From contig NZ_NQVN01000007.1 of NCBI RefSeq assembly GCF_002770725.1, positions 142,813 through 206,812 of the forward strand: a stretch of 64,000 bases of DNA, read 5' to 3'. Below are positions 42,744-52,190 of the stretch, piece by piece. The notes beneath the pieces were generated by a model, which worked only from the letters and a program-made list of their open reading frames with translations, had not been told where the DNA came from and searched no databases. This DNA comes from Pleomorphomonas carboxyditropha (GTDB lineage: Bacteria; Pseudomonadota; Alphaproteobacteria; Rhizobiales; Pleomorphomonadaceae). The position numbers were made by a program, and so were the translations under genes. How positions within the stretch are numbered: position 1 is the stretch's first letter; the number at the start of each line of letters is the position of its first letter.

Positions 42744-43688
42744 TCAGCCGCGCGGGTGCGCGTCCTTCCAGGCGGCGACCAGCCGCTCGGCGTCGACGGA
42801 GGTGTAGACCTGCGTCGTCGACAGGTTGGCATGGCCGAGCAGCTCCTGGATGGTGCGGAGATCGCCGCCCGAGCCGAGGAGGTGGGTGGCAAAGGAGTGC
42901 CGGAGCGCATGCGGCGTCGCCGTCTCGGGAAGACCGAGGGCACCGCGCAGCCGCTGCAGGGCCAGTTGGACGATGCGGGGCGACAGCGGACCGCCCTTGA
43001 CGCCGCGGAACAGCGGCTCGTCCGGCGCAAGACGGAAGGGCACCAGTCGGACGTAGGCGGCGACCGCCCGGCCGACCGCCGGCAACACCGGCACCAGGCG
43101 CGTCTTGCCGCCCTTGCCGGTGACGCGCAGCGCCCCGCCGGTCTCCGGAGGCGCCTCGGCGGCGGTCAGCGACAGCGCCTCGGAAATGCGCAGGCCGGCG
43201 CCGTAAAGGAGCGCCAGCACGGCGCCGTCGCGCGCGGCCACCCATGGTTCCTCGGCCAGAGCGCCGGCGTCGGAGACGACGGACAGGGCATCCTTGACCC
43301 CGAGCGGCCGCGGCAGCCGGCGCGGCGCTTTCGGCGCCCCGACGGTGGCGACGGCGGCGCTGGTCGTTTCGCCTCGCTTCTCGAGGAAGCGGATCAGCGA
43401 GCGGATGCCCGACAGGCTGCGGGCCAGGCTCGGCGCCGCGAGGCCGTCGCGCCGCCGGCGGGCGAGAAAGGCGCGGTAGTCCGCCGGCGAGAGCCGGCCG
43501 AGATCGGCAACGGTTGGCGGTGCGCCGACGTGGCCGGTCAGGAAGCGGACGAAATCGTCCGCGTCACGGCCGTAGGCCTCCGTGGTCCGCGGGCTGAGGC
43601 GGCGAAGGTCGGCCAGCCAGCGCCGCCATTCCGCGACGGCGGCGGCGAGATCGGGCGCCATGGTGATGAGAGGAGCGGGGTCTGTCAT
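42744..43688 (-). CDS. xerC: Tyrosine recombinase XerC
   Basis: 314 residues. N-terminal SAM-like core-binding domain (about 10-105, WRRWLADLRRLSPRTTEAYG) and the catalytic domain with arginine in YGAGLRISEALSL, lysine in VTGKGGKTRLVPV, HALRHSFATHLLGSG, the LLGHANLSTTQVYTSVD block with the His and the nucleophilic Tyr. With XerD it resolves chromosome dimers at dif. It diverges from the next gene. Confidence 0.93.
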   Translation of the reverse strand: MTDPAPLITMAPDLAAAVAEWRRWLADLRRLSPRTTEAYGRDADDFVRFLTGHVGAPPTVADLGRLSPADYRAFLARRRRDGLAAPSLARSLSGIRSLIRFLEKRGETTSAAVATVGAPKAPRRLPRPLGVKDALSVVSDAGALAEEPWVAARDGAVLALLYGAGLRISEALSLTAAEAPPETGGALRVTGKGGKTRLVPVLPAVGRAVAAYVRLVPFRLAPDEPLFRGVKGGPLSPRIVQLALQRLRGALGLPETATPHALRHSFATHLLGSGGDLRTIQELLGHANLSTTQVYTSVDAERLVAAWKDAHPRG

Positions 43689-43845
43689 CGGCCTCTGCTT
43701 TCTGCCCGGACTGTCGGCCGAAAAGCTGAATGGTCGATGAACGCCGGCCTCAGGGTCGGTTCAAGGGAGGCGGCGTAGAAAGGCGGTCAGGATGGACCGA
43801 CGGCAGGACAGCCGGCAGGTTTCAGGCTCCAAGGAGGGCCGCGTC

Positions 43846-44205
43846 ATGCTTCACAGGCGTCTTCTCACCACCCTTGCCGCCTCCCTCGCGGTGGCGCTGA
43901 TCGCCGCCGCCGGCCTTGCCGGCACTGCGTCGACCGCTGCGGCCGACGGCGCCTATTTCGGGTTCGGCTATAACGACGGCCCGCGCAGGCCGCCCCCGCC
44001 GCCGCGCTGGGGCTGGGGACCGCCGCCACCGCCCGGACCAGCCTGGGGAGCGCCGGGTTGGGGACGGCCGGGTCGCGGCTGGGGTCCGCCGCCGATGTGT
44101 CGGTCACGCTGGGTCGATCGGCCGATCGTCGACCCCTGGGGACGCATCGTTCGCTATCAGCGGGTACAGGTCATGGACTGCGGTCCGCGTCATCGCCGCT
44201 GGTAA
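43846..44205 (+). CDS. Secreted Pro/Gly/Trp-rich small protein
   Basis: 119 residues. A signal peptide (MLHRRLLTTLAASLAVALIA, cleavage likely after TAAA) is followed by a 50-residue Pro/Gly/Trp/Arg-rich repeat-like stretch with PPPPP runs, and a C-terminus with two cysteines in CRSRWVDRPIVDPWGR and MDCGPRHRRW. AAGGAGGG is an excellent ribosome site 7 nt before the ATG. I do not recognise a family with known function; similar short secreted proteins are common in Hyphomicrobiales. Confidence 0.75.
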   Translation: MLHRRLLTTLAASLAVALIAAAGLAGTASTAAADGAYFGFGYNDGPRRPPPPPRWGWGPPPPPGPAWGAPGWGRPGRGWGPPPMCRSRWVDRPIVDPWGRIVRYQRVQVMDCGPRHRRW

Positions 44206-44224
44206 CGCGAACGGTGGCTGAATT

Positions 44225-45712
44225 TCACGGAATGACGACGGCGGTATCGCCGTCGGCAATCACGTCGATCACCTCGAAGCCGCCGCCGCGGTTGTAGGTG
44301 TGCAGTCCCGACAGCGGCGGCGTCGGCCGGAGCGCCATCAGCGTCGTCTCGGCGTAGCCGCCGGCATCCAGCCGGTCGACGCGGGCAAAGCCGAGACCGG
44401 CGCCGTAGCCGCCGACGCTGTCCTGGAAAGGACGAACAACGCTGGCGCCCAGCGAGAACATTCGTCCGGCGGGTCTTGCCGAGGCGACGTCCACCTTGGC
44501 CGGGCCGGCGAACAACGGTACCCACGGTCCGGCCAGCCGCTCGGCGGTGAATATGGCGAGGCCGTCCCAGCTCGAGCCCCAGTGCGGGCGCACGGTGCCG
44601 AACAGGTAGTTGCGGCCATCCGTCCGAAAAAGCGTGGCGTCGCCGAGATCGATATCATCGATCAGGATCGCCGCTTTTTCCCAGCGGTCCGGGAAATCGA
44701 CGGCCCGCCAGAGCTCAACCCTGCGGCGGCCGGACGTTTCCGGAATCATGTAGAGGGCGCCGTCTTCCTCGAAGACGAAGGGATAGGACAGATGGCAGTC
44801 CGTCTCGATCACCGGCCGGGGCGTGCCGACCGGGCCGTCGGCGCCGAGCTCGACCGCCGAGATGACGCCCTTCTGCGTCGCGAAGGGAAATTCTTCCACG
44901 AAAAGGACGGTCCGGCCGCCGTGCCGCATCACGAAGGGGTCGGCGTAAAAGCGCCCGCCGTCGCCGGCTAGCCGCCGCCAGGGACGACCGGCGATCATCG
45001 GCAACGCCCCGTCTCCGGTCTCGTCGGCGCGCCAGGCGACCGCCCAGTTGGGCGGGGTGCGCACGAGGCGCTCGAGGCGGGCGGCCAGCGCGCGCGCGAA
45101 GGCGGCGGCCGCGAACAGGGCCGGCTGGCCCGGCCGGTGCGGCGGCGGCTCTGTTTCGACGCGCGGCAGCCTCAGATCATGGAGCGTGGCGCCCGTCGCC
45201 AGTCGGCCGGCGGCCAGCGTCAGCATCTCGATCGCCCGACCGGCGGCGATCGCCATGCCCGAGCCGAGTTGCCGCCGATCCTCGACGGCGACGTGCCAAC
45301 GGCCGACCAGGCGTCGTTCGCTGCCCACCACGGCCACCAGGTCGACGAAGGGTTCCTCGCCGGCCATGATGGCGTCGGCGGCGCCGGCGACGACGCCGAA
45401 GCCGCCCACGGTGATCAGCAACCGGTCGCCGACGGTCTCCGCCGAGGCGGCGAGGTCGATGACGAGATCGGCATCGGCGGCCCCGGTCGACAAGTTGAGC
45501 GCGGCGGGCGACAGCCGCTCGAGCGGCCCGCTGCGCGGCCGTCGAAAGGCGAGAGCCTCGAAGGCGAGGCAAAGATCGAGAAGGCCGGCCGGCGGCGGGC
45601 CGGCCACCGTGGCCATCGTGCCGCTGGCGCCGGTGGCCGCCAGCACGCTGGCGATCGCCTCGGCCTGCCAGCGCCGGAGATCAGTGGAATCGATCAGAAA
45701 CGAGACGTGCAT
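44225..45712 (-). CDS. GINT1_N-like beta-propeller protein with N-terminal formyltransferase-like region
   Basis: 495 residues from the ATG at 45712, which follows GGGAGG by 5 nt. The C-terminal half (about 235-490) has FYADPFVMRHGGRTVLFVEE, CHLSYPFVFEEDGALYMIPE and LFRTDGRNYLFGTV, the signature of the five-bladed domain seen at the N-terminus of plant glucosamine inositolphosphorylceramide transferase. The first 200 residues resemble bacterial formyltransferase-like regions but are poorly conserved. No glycosyltransferase domain is attached. A sugar-binding or modifying role is inference. Its 5' end overlaps the LacI gene by 32 bp. Confidence 0.7.
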   Translation of the reverse strand: MHVSFLIDSTDLRRWQAEAIASVLAATGASGTMATVAGPPPAGLLDLCLAFEALAFRRPRSGPLERLSPAALNLSTGAADADLVIDLAASAETVGDRLLITVGGFGVVAGAADAIMAGEEPFVDLVAVVGSERRLVGRWHVAVEDRRQLGSGMAIAAGRAIEMLTLAAGRLATGATLHDLRLPRVETEPPPHRPGQPALFAAAAFARALAARLERLVRTPPNWAVAWRADETGDGALPMIAGRPWRRLAGDGGRFYADPFVMRHGGRTVLFVEEFPFATQKGVISAVELGADGPVGTPRPVIETDCHLSYPFVFEEDGALYMIPETSGRRRVELWRAVDFPDRWEKAAILIDDIDLGDATLFRTDGRNYLFGTVRPHWGSSWDGLAIFTAERLAGPWVPLFAGPAKVDVASARPAGRMFSLGASVVRPFQDSVGGYGAGLGFARVDRLDAGGYAETTLMALRPTPPLSGLHTYNRGGGFEVIDVIADGDTAVVIP

Positions 45713-46814
45713 GCGGCCCTCCCACGCCGATGCTGCCGTGGCGATATCGCCTGCCGCGCATCCGCCCCGCGCCGCCACCCTCCTGTGACGTACGCGCGCC
45801 GGGCGGCGGTCCGACGGTGGCGCCGGCGATCAGTTCGGCGCCGAATTCCACCAGAATGCAGGAACGCGCCGGCCTGGGGACCACCAGCCGCGATTCCATG
45901 ATCGCCAGAGCCGATATGGCGAGCTGTTCGTAGCCGACATTGACCGTTGCAAGCTCGGCTGGCCGCATCTCCCGGACGCCGTCGCAGCCGACCACCGATA
46001 CATCGGCGGGGACCCCGAGGCCGGCCGACGCCAGCGCCTTGAGCGCACCTTCCGCCAGCGGATCGGAAAGGCAAAAAAGCGCGGTGGCGCCGCCGAGACC
46101 GGGGGCTTCCCTGAGCCGCAGGGCAACCGCGGCTTCGCCGGCCTCGGCGCTGTCCTCGGCCGCGACGATGGCCTCCGCGGTCGCCAGACCCAAGATATCG
46201 ATCGTCTCGGCGAAGCCGGCGCGCCGGGCCGCCAGATGGTCGCGGCCGGCCGTGCCCAGCATCAACAGGCGGCTATGCCCTGCCGCGGCGAGGTGCCGCA
46301 CCGCGACGCCGGCGGCAAACGCGTTGGCCGGCACCACCGCGTCGGCCCGGCGCACCTGTTCCTCGCCGTTCATGACCACCAGCGACAGGCCGGTCCTGAC
46401 GAGCTCGCCGAGATCGAGCCTGCCGCCGCTGCCCATCACGATGACGCCGCTGGCCTTTTCGGCGCGGGCGATCTCGTCCACCTTGCGGACGTCGACGCCG
46501 CCATCGGAAACGGAGGTGGTGATCTTCAGCGACCGGCGTTCGCATTCCCGCCTGAGGCCCTGGTAGAGCGCGCGATTGCGGAAGGCGGCGTCGCCGGACG
46601 TCACGAAGCCGCGGTCGAAGGCCACCACCACCCGCTCCATGGTCGCGATGGTCGCCTTGGCGCGCCGCTGGTCGAGGTAGCCGAGCTCGCGCGCCACGGT
46701 CAGCACGCGGTCGCGGACCTCGCGGCTGATCGAGGCGGTTCCGTTGAGGACATGCGACACGGTGCTGACGGCAACGCCCGCTTCCCTGGCAATATCGCGA
46801 ACCCCGACCTTCAT
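45681..46814 (-). CDS. LacI-family transcription regulator
   Basis: 377 residues. The N-terminal helix-turn-helix reads VRDIAREAGVAVSTVSHVLN, followed by the hinge and a periplasmic-binding-like ligand domain (about 60-335). It has a C-terminal tail about 35 residues longer than usual, rich in Gly and Arg, which is the part that overlaps the downstream gene (32 bp). The ATG at 46814 gives a proper helix-turn-helix start. Probable regulator of the following gene or of itself; the sugar is unknown. Confidence 0.88.
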   Translation of the reverse strand: MKVGVRDIAREAGVAVSTVSHVLNGTASISREVRDRVLTVARELGYLDQRRAKATIATMERVVVAFDRGFVTSGDAAFRNRALYQGLRRECERRSLKITTSVSDGGVDVRKVDEIARAEKASGVIVMGSGGRLDLGELVRTGLSLVVMNGEEQVRRADAVVPANAFAAGVAVRHLAAAGHSRLLMLGTAGRDHLAARRAGFAETIDILGLATAEAIVAAEDSAEAGEAAVALRLREAPGLGGATALFCLSDPLAEGALKALASAGLGVPADVSVVGCDGVREMRPAELATVNVGYEQLAISALAIMESRLVVPRPARSCILVEFGAELIAGATVGPPPGARTSQEGGGAGRMRGRRYRHGSIGVGGPHARLVSDRFH

Positions 46815-47071
46815 CGCGCTCTTTCCGCGTCGCCCGTGCGGCATCGGCCGGACGAACCAAAGCCGAAAAGCGATGCCGACAAAGGCCGGCGAGGGCCTTT
46901 GTGACCGGACATTTTTGTAACTTTCGTTTCTGACCGCCCTTTCATCAACCGATTTGGCCGGAAGATGCAAGACCGGCAGCGGCGGATGGCGGCAATTTCA
47001 GCAAACGGTCGTTCGCGAGGTAAACGCCTTGATGCAAATCGCTCCGATTCACCCTTCTCGGTAGTGAATGG

Positions 47072-47542
47072 TCAGTCCGTCGTCTTGTCGAGGCGGTAGC
47101 GGAAGTCGCAGCGGCGGCCGCCCTCCATGATCGTCTCGGTGCGTTCGAGACGCATGGCCGGATTGTAGCCCTCGCAGAAGGCGGCGTCGCGATTGCAGGA
47201 GAGCAGCGCGCCGATCCCGGCGAGACCCATTTCCTTGTAGGTCTCGGCGTAGCGGCAGCGGGTGACGTCGTAGGAGAAGCGATCCGGCCCGACCTCCTTC
47301 ACCTCGATCGTCAGGGCATCCTCGGCCGTCCAGGCCGGCAGGATGGCCTCGAAATCGGTGAAATCCGGCATATGGCCGAGTTCGGCGCGGCATTTTTCGC
47401 CATGGGCGACCGCCGCCTTGCGGATGGCCGCGTCGATGGCTTCGCGCGCCGGCCCCTCGCCGAAGCGGGCGGCGAGCTCCCGATAGAGGTGGCCGACGAT
47501 CTCCGCCTCGATGCGGCGGCGTTCGATGATGGGCATCGCCAT
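47072..47542 (-). CDS. L-2-amino-thiazoline-4-carboxylic acid hydrolase-like protein
   Basis: 156 residues. The C-terminal half YAETYKEMGLAGIGALLSCN and FCEGYNPAMRLERTETIMEG matches the ATC hydrolase family, which opens thiazoline rings on the way to cysteine and is often given to small proteins of unproven function. Cysteines in CRYAETY and SCNRD could be functional. AGGAGAC precedes the ATG at 47542. It stands alone, divergent from accD. Confidence 0.75.
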   Translation of the reverse strand: MAMPIIERRRIEAEIVGHLYRELAARFGEGPAREAIDAAIRKAAVAHGEKCRAELGHMPDFTDFEAILPAWTAEDALTIEVKEVGPDRFSYDVTRCRYAETYKEMGLAGIGALLSCNRDAAFCEGYNPAMRLERTETIMEGGRRCDFRYRLDKTTD

Positions 47543-47787
47543 GGCGTGTCTCCTGTGCGGCCCGAGGCTAACCGGAGAGACGGCGGCCGGAAAGCGGCTT
47601 TTCCAGGCAGGCGCGGCGGGTTTGAGGCTGCCGGCGCCCGCGGCGAAACGACTTTGGTCCTCGGGAAGGCTGTGCTATGAGAGCCTCGACGAAGGACCGG
47701 CGGCGCCCCGAAGCCCGGCTGCGGCCGGTTCCGCGCCGGAAACGGCATGGCCGGCCGGCGTTCCGCGAGCAAAGGTCGAAACTTTCC

Positions 47788-48663
47788 GTGAACTGGATCA
47801 ACAACGTCGTCCGCCCGAAAATCCGCTCCCTCTGGTCCGCCAAGCGCGACGTGCCGGAGAACCTCTGGGTGAAGTGCCCGGAGACCGGCGAGATGGTTTT
47901 CCACCGCGACCTCGAAGCCAACCAGTGGGTGATCCCCAACTCCGGCTATCATATGCGCATGCCGCCGAAGGAGCGCTTCGTTCAGCTGTTCGATGGCGGC
48001 GATTACGAGGCGATCCCGACGCCGGCGGTCCTGCAGGACCCGCTCAAGTTCCGCGACGAGAAGCGCTATGTCGACCGCCTGCGCGATTCGCGCGCCAAGA
48101 CCGGCAACGACGATGCCGTGCTGGTCGGCGCCGGCCGCGTCGAGGGCAACGCCGTGGTCGCCGCCGTGCAGGACTTCGATTTCATGGGCGGTTCGCTCGG
48201 CACCGCCGCCGGCGAGGCGATCATCCGCGGCGTGGAAGAGGCGGTGGCCCGTTCGGCCGCCTTCGTGATGTTCACGGCTTCCGGCGGCGCCCGCATGCAG
48301 GAGGGCATCCTGTCGCTGATGCAGATGCCGCGCACCACGGTGGCCGTCGAGATGCTGCGTGAAGCGGGCCTGCCCTACATCGTCGTGCTCACCAACCCGA
48401 CGCTTGGCGGCGTCACCGCCTCCTACGCCATGCTGGGCGATGTTCACATCGCCGAGCCGGGCGCGCTGATCGGCTTCGCCGGCCCGCGCGTCATCGAGCA
48501 GACCATTCGCGAGAAGCTGCCGGAAGGTTTCCAGCGCTCCGAATACCTGCACGAGCACGGCATGGTCGATCTCGTGGTGCACCGCCACGAACTGCGCGCC
48601 ACCATCGGCCGCATCGTCCGCCTGCTCACCCACGCCAAGGGTACCGCGCTCGTTCCGGCCTGA
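47788..48663 (+). CDS. accD: Acetyl-CoA carboxylase carboxyltransferase beta subunit
   Basis: 291 residues. The N-terminus [20 protein letters not shown] and the carboxyltransferase block with [15 protein letters not shown] are typical. The zinc ribbon of other AccD proteins (four Cys) is degenerate, with one cysteine left in [11 protein letters not shown], as is usual in alphaproteobacteria. I choose GTG at 47788 over an upstream ATG because it matches family N-termini. It usually sits after trpA in this class, but here is about 10 kb away. Confidence 0.95.
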   Translation: MNWINNVVRPKIRSLWSAKRDVPENLWVKCPETGEMVFHRDLEANQWVIPNSGYHMRMPPKERFVQLFDGGDYEAIPTPAVLQDPLKFRDEKRYVDRLRDSRAKTGNDDAVLVGAGRVEGNAVVAAVQDFDFMGGSLGTAAGEAIIRGVEEAVARSAAFVMFTASGGARMQEGILSLMQMPRTTVAVEMLREAGLPYIVVLTNPTLGGVTASYAMLGDVHIAEPGALIGFAGPRVIEQTIREKLPEGFQRSEYLHEHGMVDLVVHRHELRATIGRIVRLLTHAKGTALVPA

Positions 48664-48693
48664 CGGGCGACGGTATCGATCTTCCGATCCTCC

Positions 48694-48722
48694 GCGCCGC
48701 CGTCAGGCGGCGCGTTCCTTTT
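48694..48722 (+). terminator. Terminator-like hairpin between accD and folC
   Basis: GCGCCGCC (48694-48701) pairs with GGCGGCGC (48706-48713) with a GTCA loop, followed by GTTCCTTTT. It may reduce read-through from accD into folC. Confidence 0.65.
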
Positions 48723-48752
48723 GGGCGGCCTCGCCCGCATCCGGACTTTGCC

Positions 48753-50075
48753 ATGGAAACGCCGCTCGACATCATCGACCGCCTTGGCGCGCGCTGGCCG
48801 AAAGGCTTCGATCTCTCGCTCGGCCGCATTCGTCGGCTGCTCGGCGCGCTCGGCCACCCCGAACGCCGCCTGCCGCCGGTCTTCCACGTCGCCGGCACCA
48901 ACGGCAAGGGCTCGACCGTGGCCTTCCTGCGCGCCATCCTGGAGGCCGAGGGCTTTCGGGTGCACGCCGACACGTCGCCGCACCTCGTTCGCTACAACGA
49001 GCGCTTCCGTTTGGCCGACGGGCCGGGCGTGTCGAGCTTCGTCGACGACGACGCCTTCGCCGACGCGCTCGCCCGCACCGAGAAGGCCAACGGCGACGAA
49101 GCGATCACCCTGTTCGAGCTGCTGACCGCCGCCGGTTTCCTGCTGTTCGCCGAGCGGCCGGCCGACGCGCTGCTGCTCGAGGTCGGGCTCGGCGGCCGGT
49201 TCGATTCCACCAACGTCGTCGATCATCCGGCGGTGTCGGTCATCACCTCGATTTCCCTCGATCACCAGGCCTATCTCGGCGACACCGTCGAGAAGATTGC
49301 CTTCGAAAAAGCCGGCATCGTCAAGGCTGGCGCGCCGGTGGTGCTGTCGCCCAATCCGGACGGCATCGTCGCCGTCGTCGAGCGGGTTGCGGCCGAGGTC
49401 GGCGCCGGATCGCTGATGATCGGCGGCCAGGACTGGACGGCTTTCGAGGAGCACGGCCGCCTGGTGTTCCAGGATATCGACGGTCTTCTCGACCTGCCGC
49501 GGCCGCGCCTTCCCGGCGGCCACCAGATTCTCAATGCCGGCGCGGCCATCGCCGCCGTGCGGGCGGCCGGCTTCCGCGTCGGGCACGACGCCTTCGAGCG
49601 CGGCATGGAGCGGGTCGAATGGCCGGCGCGGCTGCAGCGGCTGACGGCCGGCGCCATCGTCGACGCCGCTCCGGAAGGCTCGGAAATCTGGCTTGATGGC
49701 GGTCACAATCCCGGCGCCGGCGAGGTGATCGCCTCGGCCATGGCTGACCTCGAGGAGCGCGTCGCCCGGCCGCTGGTGCTCGTCGCCGGCATGCTGGCCA
49801 CCAAGGACCCGGTCGGCTTTTTCGAAGCTTTCGCCGGGCTCGCCCGCCGCGTCTACACCGTGCCCATCCGGGGGTCGGATGCGGCGCGCGAACCGCAGGC
49901 GCTGGCCGCCGAGGCGCGCGGCGCCGGCGTCACCGCCATGGCGACGGCCGGGGTCACCGCCGCGCTTTCCCACCTGCGCGATACCTGGTCGGGACCGGCG
50001 CCGCGCATCCTGATCTGCGGCTCGCTTTATCTCGCCGGCGAGGTGCTGGCCGACAACGGCACGCCACCGGCGTAG
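48753..50075 (+). CDS. folC: Bifunctional folylpolyglutamate / dihydrofolate synthase
   Basis: 440 residues of the Mur ligase family. The P-loop VAGTNGKGSTVAFL lies near residue 49, GLGGRFDSTNVVD and ISLDHQAYLGDT are the family blocks, and DGGHNPGAGEV is the C-terminal motif. It adds glutamate to dihydropteroate and to folates with ATP. It follows accD, as in most alphaproteobacteria. Confidence 0.95.
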   Translation: METPLDIIDRLGARWPKGFDLSLGRIRRLLGALGHPERRLPPVFHVAGTNGKGSTVAFLRAILEAEGFRVHADTSPHLVRYNERFRLADGPGVSSFVDDDAFADALARTEKANGDEAITLFELLTAAGFLLFAERPADALLLEVGLGGRFDSTNVVDHPAVSVITSISLDHQAYLGDTVEKIAFEKAGIVKAGAPVVLSPNPDGIVAVVERVAAEVGAGSLMIGGQDWTAFEEHGRLVFQDIDGLLDLPRPRLPGGHQILNAGAAIAAVRAAGFRVGHDAFERGMERVEWPARLQRLTAGAIVDAAPEGSEIWLDGGHNPGAGEVIASAMADLEERVARPLVLVAGMLATKDPVGFFEAFAGLARRVYTVPIRGSDAAREPQALAAEARGAGVTAMATAGVTAALSHLRDTWSGPAPRILICGSLYLAGEVLADNGTPPA

Positions 50076-50078
50076 CGG

Positions 50079-50747
50079 TCAGGCCCGTTCCTGCCGCTCG
50101 GCGAGTTTCACCACGTGCACCATCAGCGCGGTGGCATAGAGCGGCGTCAGGATGTTGACGATCGGCACGGCGAGCAGCAGCGCGATGGTCAGCCCGCCCA
50201 GCATGACCTTGCCGGAATGGGCACTCCGGAACGCCCGTGCCGCCGCCGGCGGGCGGAAGCGCATCGCCACTTGCTCGAAATATTCCCGTCCCAGCAGATA
50301 GGCGTTGACGGTGAGGAAGATCGGCACGTTGACGCCCGGCAGGAACAGGAGCGGCAGCATGGCGATGTTGACCAGCACCACGAAACCGGTGAAGCGCAAC
50401 GCGGCGACGAGGCCGGTCATCAGCGGCTGCGACACGCCCGGCCGGTCGGCGGAATAGCGCGTCCGTTCCACCACTTCCGCCACTTCGTCGGCGTAAAGGC
50501 CGGCGAACAGCGCCGTCACCGGAGCGACCAGGAAGCCGAGGCCGACGAACAGCAGGATGCCGGCCAGCCACTCGGCGGCCGTCCGCCAGCCGTCCGGCAG
50601 CGCGGCGGCGAAATGGTCAGCCGCCGCCCAGGTGCCGATCCAGACCACGGCGAGCAGGGCGAGCGTCAGGCCGATCGACTTCCACAGCACGGCCCGGAAG
50701 GGCGGTGTCGGAATGTCGCGAAGGGCGGTCAGCACGGCATTCAGCAT
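50079..50747 (-). CDS. EI24/CysZ-like membrane protein
   Basis: 222 residues with four to five hydrophobic segments and the central block FLVAPVTALFAGLYADEVAE, matching the EI24 family that includes the sulfate permease CysZ. Whether it carries sulfate here is not shown; no cys genes are near. It converges with folC (3 bp between stops) and diverges from the PfkB kinase gene. Confidence 0.82.
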   Translation of the reverse strand: MLNAVLTALRDIPTPPFRAVLWKSIGLTLALLAVVWIGTWAAADHFAAALPDGWRTAAEWLAGILLFVGLGFLVAPVTALFAGLYADEVAEVVERTRYSADRPGVSQPLMTGLVAALRFTGFVVLVNIAMLPLLFLPGVNVPIFLTVNAYLLGREYFEQVAMRFRPPAAARAFRSAHSGKVMLGGLTIALLLAVPIVNILTPLYATALMVHVVKLAERQERA

Positions 50748-50865
50748 GCTTTTTATTCTCCCCTAAATGCCGTAGTGGTGGCGCGGCTTGCCGGTCAGTT
50801 GGGAATGGTCTAGGCCAAATGGAAGAGCTGTCCGCGTCGACGCCGGACCAAGGAGACGTTTTCAG

Positions 50866-51870
50866 ATGAGCCTCGACTTCGATGTGCTGACCATCGGCAA
50901 TGCCATCGTCGACATTCTCTCCCCCGCTGAAGAAGACATGTTGGTGAAGTTGGGCGTCACCAAAAGCATGATGCGGCTGATCGATGCCGAGGAGGCCGAA
51001 CGCATCTACGACATGATGGGACCGGCGGTCGAGGCCTCCGGCGGCTCGGCGGCCAACACGGCGGCCGGCGTCGCCTCGTTCGGCGGCCGCGCCGCCTATA
51101 TCGGCAAGGTGGCGACCGACGCCTTCGGCGACGTGTTCACCCACGACATCCGTTCCCAGGGGGTGCATTTCGAGACGCGGCCGCTTTTCGACGGCGCCCC
51201 CACCGCCCGCTGCATGATCCTGATCACGCCCGACAGCGAGCGGACCATGAACACCTATCTCGGCGCCTGCCATCATCTCACCGTCGACGACATCGAGGAG
51301 AAGACGGTGGCTGCCGCTCGCTACACCTATCTCGAGGGCTTCCTGTGGGACCCGCCGGAGGCCAAGAAGGCCTTCCGCAAGGCGGCGGCCATCGCCCATG
51401 CCCACGGCCGCCTCGCCTCGATCACCCTGTCGGACAGCTTCTGCGTCGACCGCTTCCGCGCCGAATTCCTCGACCTGATGCGTTCGGGCACCGTCGATCT
51501 GGTCTTCGCCAACAAGGAAGAGGCCAAGGCGCTGTACGAGACGCACGACCTCGACACGGCGGTCGCCTGCCTCCGGCGCGATTGCAAGGCGGCGGCGGTG
51601 ACGCTGGGCGGCGACGGCGCGCTGGCCTTCGACGGCGACGAGCTGGTATCGGCGCCGGCGTCGGAGGTCGACGAGCTGGTCGACATGACCGGCGCCGGCG
51701 ACCAGTTCGCCGCCGGCTTCCTCTACGCCCGCTCGCGCGGCCTGAGCCCCGCCGAGGCGACGCGGCTCGGCTGCCTCGCCGGCGGCGAGTGCGTCGGCCA
51801 TATCGGTCCCCGCCCGGCGATCAGCCTCGGCCAGCTCGCCCGCGACGCCGGCCTGAAGCTGCCGGCCTGA
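50866..51870 (+). CDS. PfkB-family carbohydrate kinase (adenosine kinase-like)
   Basis: 334 residues. GGSAANTAAGVASFGG near residue 63 and the C-terminal catalytic block DMTGAGDQFAAGFLYA (base Asp in GAGD) are PfkB signatures. The overall length and FDVLTIGNAIVDI start resemble alphaproteobacterial adenosine kinases, but ribokinase-like sugars cannot be excluded. AAGGAG precedes the ATG at 50866. Repeat copy C begins 20 bp after its stop. Confidence 0.88.
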   Translation: MSLDFDVLTIGNAIVDILSPAEEDMLVKLGVTKSMMRLIDAEEAERIYDMMGPAVEASGGSAANTAAGVASFGGRAAYIGKVATDAFGDVFTHDIRSQGVHFETRPLFDGAPTARCMILITPDSERTMNTYLGACHHLTVDDIEEKTVAAARYTYLEGFLWDPPEAKKAFRKAAAIAHAHGRLASITLSDSFCVDRFRAEFLDLMRSGTVDLVFANKEEAKALYETHDLDTAVACLRRDCKAAAVTLGGDGALAFDGDELVSAPASEVDELVDMTGAGDQFAAGFLYARSRGLSPAEATRLGCLAGGECVGHIGPRPAISLGQLARDAGLKLPA

Positions 51871-51889
51871 GAGCGGGCAGGATAAAACT

Positions 51890-51971
51890 GAAGCCGCGGA
51901 GCGGCTTCCGGCGACAAGCGCCGCCCGCGCGGAGCACGAAAACCAAGGGCGGTAGCTGCCTTGCCGGCGAC
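51890..51971. repeat. Multi-hairpin intergenic repeat, copy C (shortened)
   Basis: It shares the head (GAAGCCGC/GCGGCTTC hairpin then CCGGCG) and the tail GCCGGCGAC with copies A and B, but its middle is shorter and its core is degenerate. It follows the PfkB kinase stop. Confidence 0.7.
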
Positions 51972-52035
51972 ATCGACGCCGGTAACCAATCGGCGCCGTA
52001 CAGGCGGAGCCCTATATGTGCCCCTTGCCTTTTCC

Positions 52036-52133
52036 TGCCTGAGGTCCTGCGCCTTCGCGCAGGATGACAATCTATGTATATGTATCTTCTATATAATTCT
52101 GTCATCCTACGCGAAGGCGTAGGACCTCGGGCA
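52036..52133. repeat. Inverted pair of REP-like hairpins
   Basis: Arms at 52036-52069 and 52100-52133 are inverted copies (31 of 34 bases). Each arm is itself a hairpin: CCTGCGC-CTTC-GCGCAGG on the left, CCTACGC-GAAG-GCGTAGG on the right. Two of the three differences between arms are a compensating pair that keeps both stems perfect. A 30-bp AT-rich spacer joins them. Confidence 0.85.
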
Positions 52134-52190
52134 GAATGGAACGGGCGGCATATATAGGTCGTCGTGCCGGGCATCAGGGCGGAGGGCACC

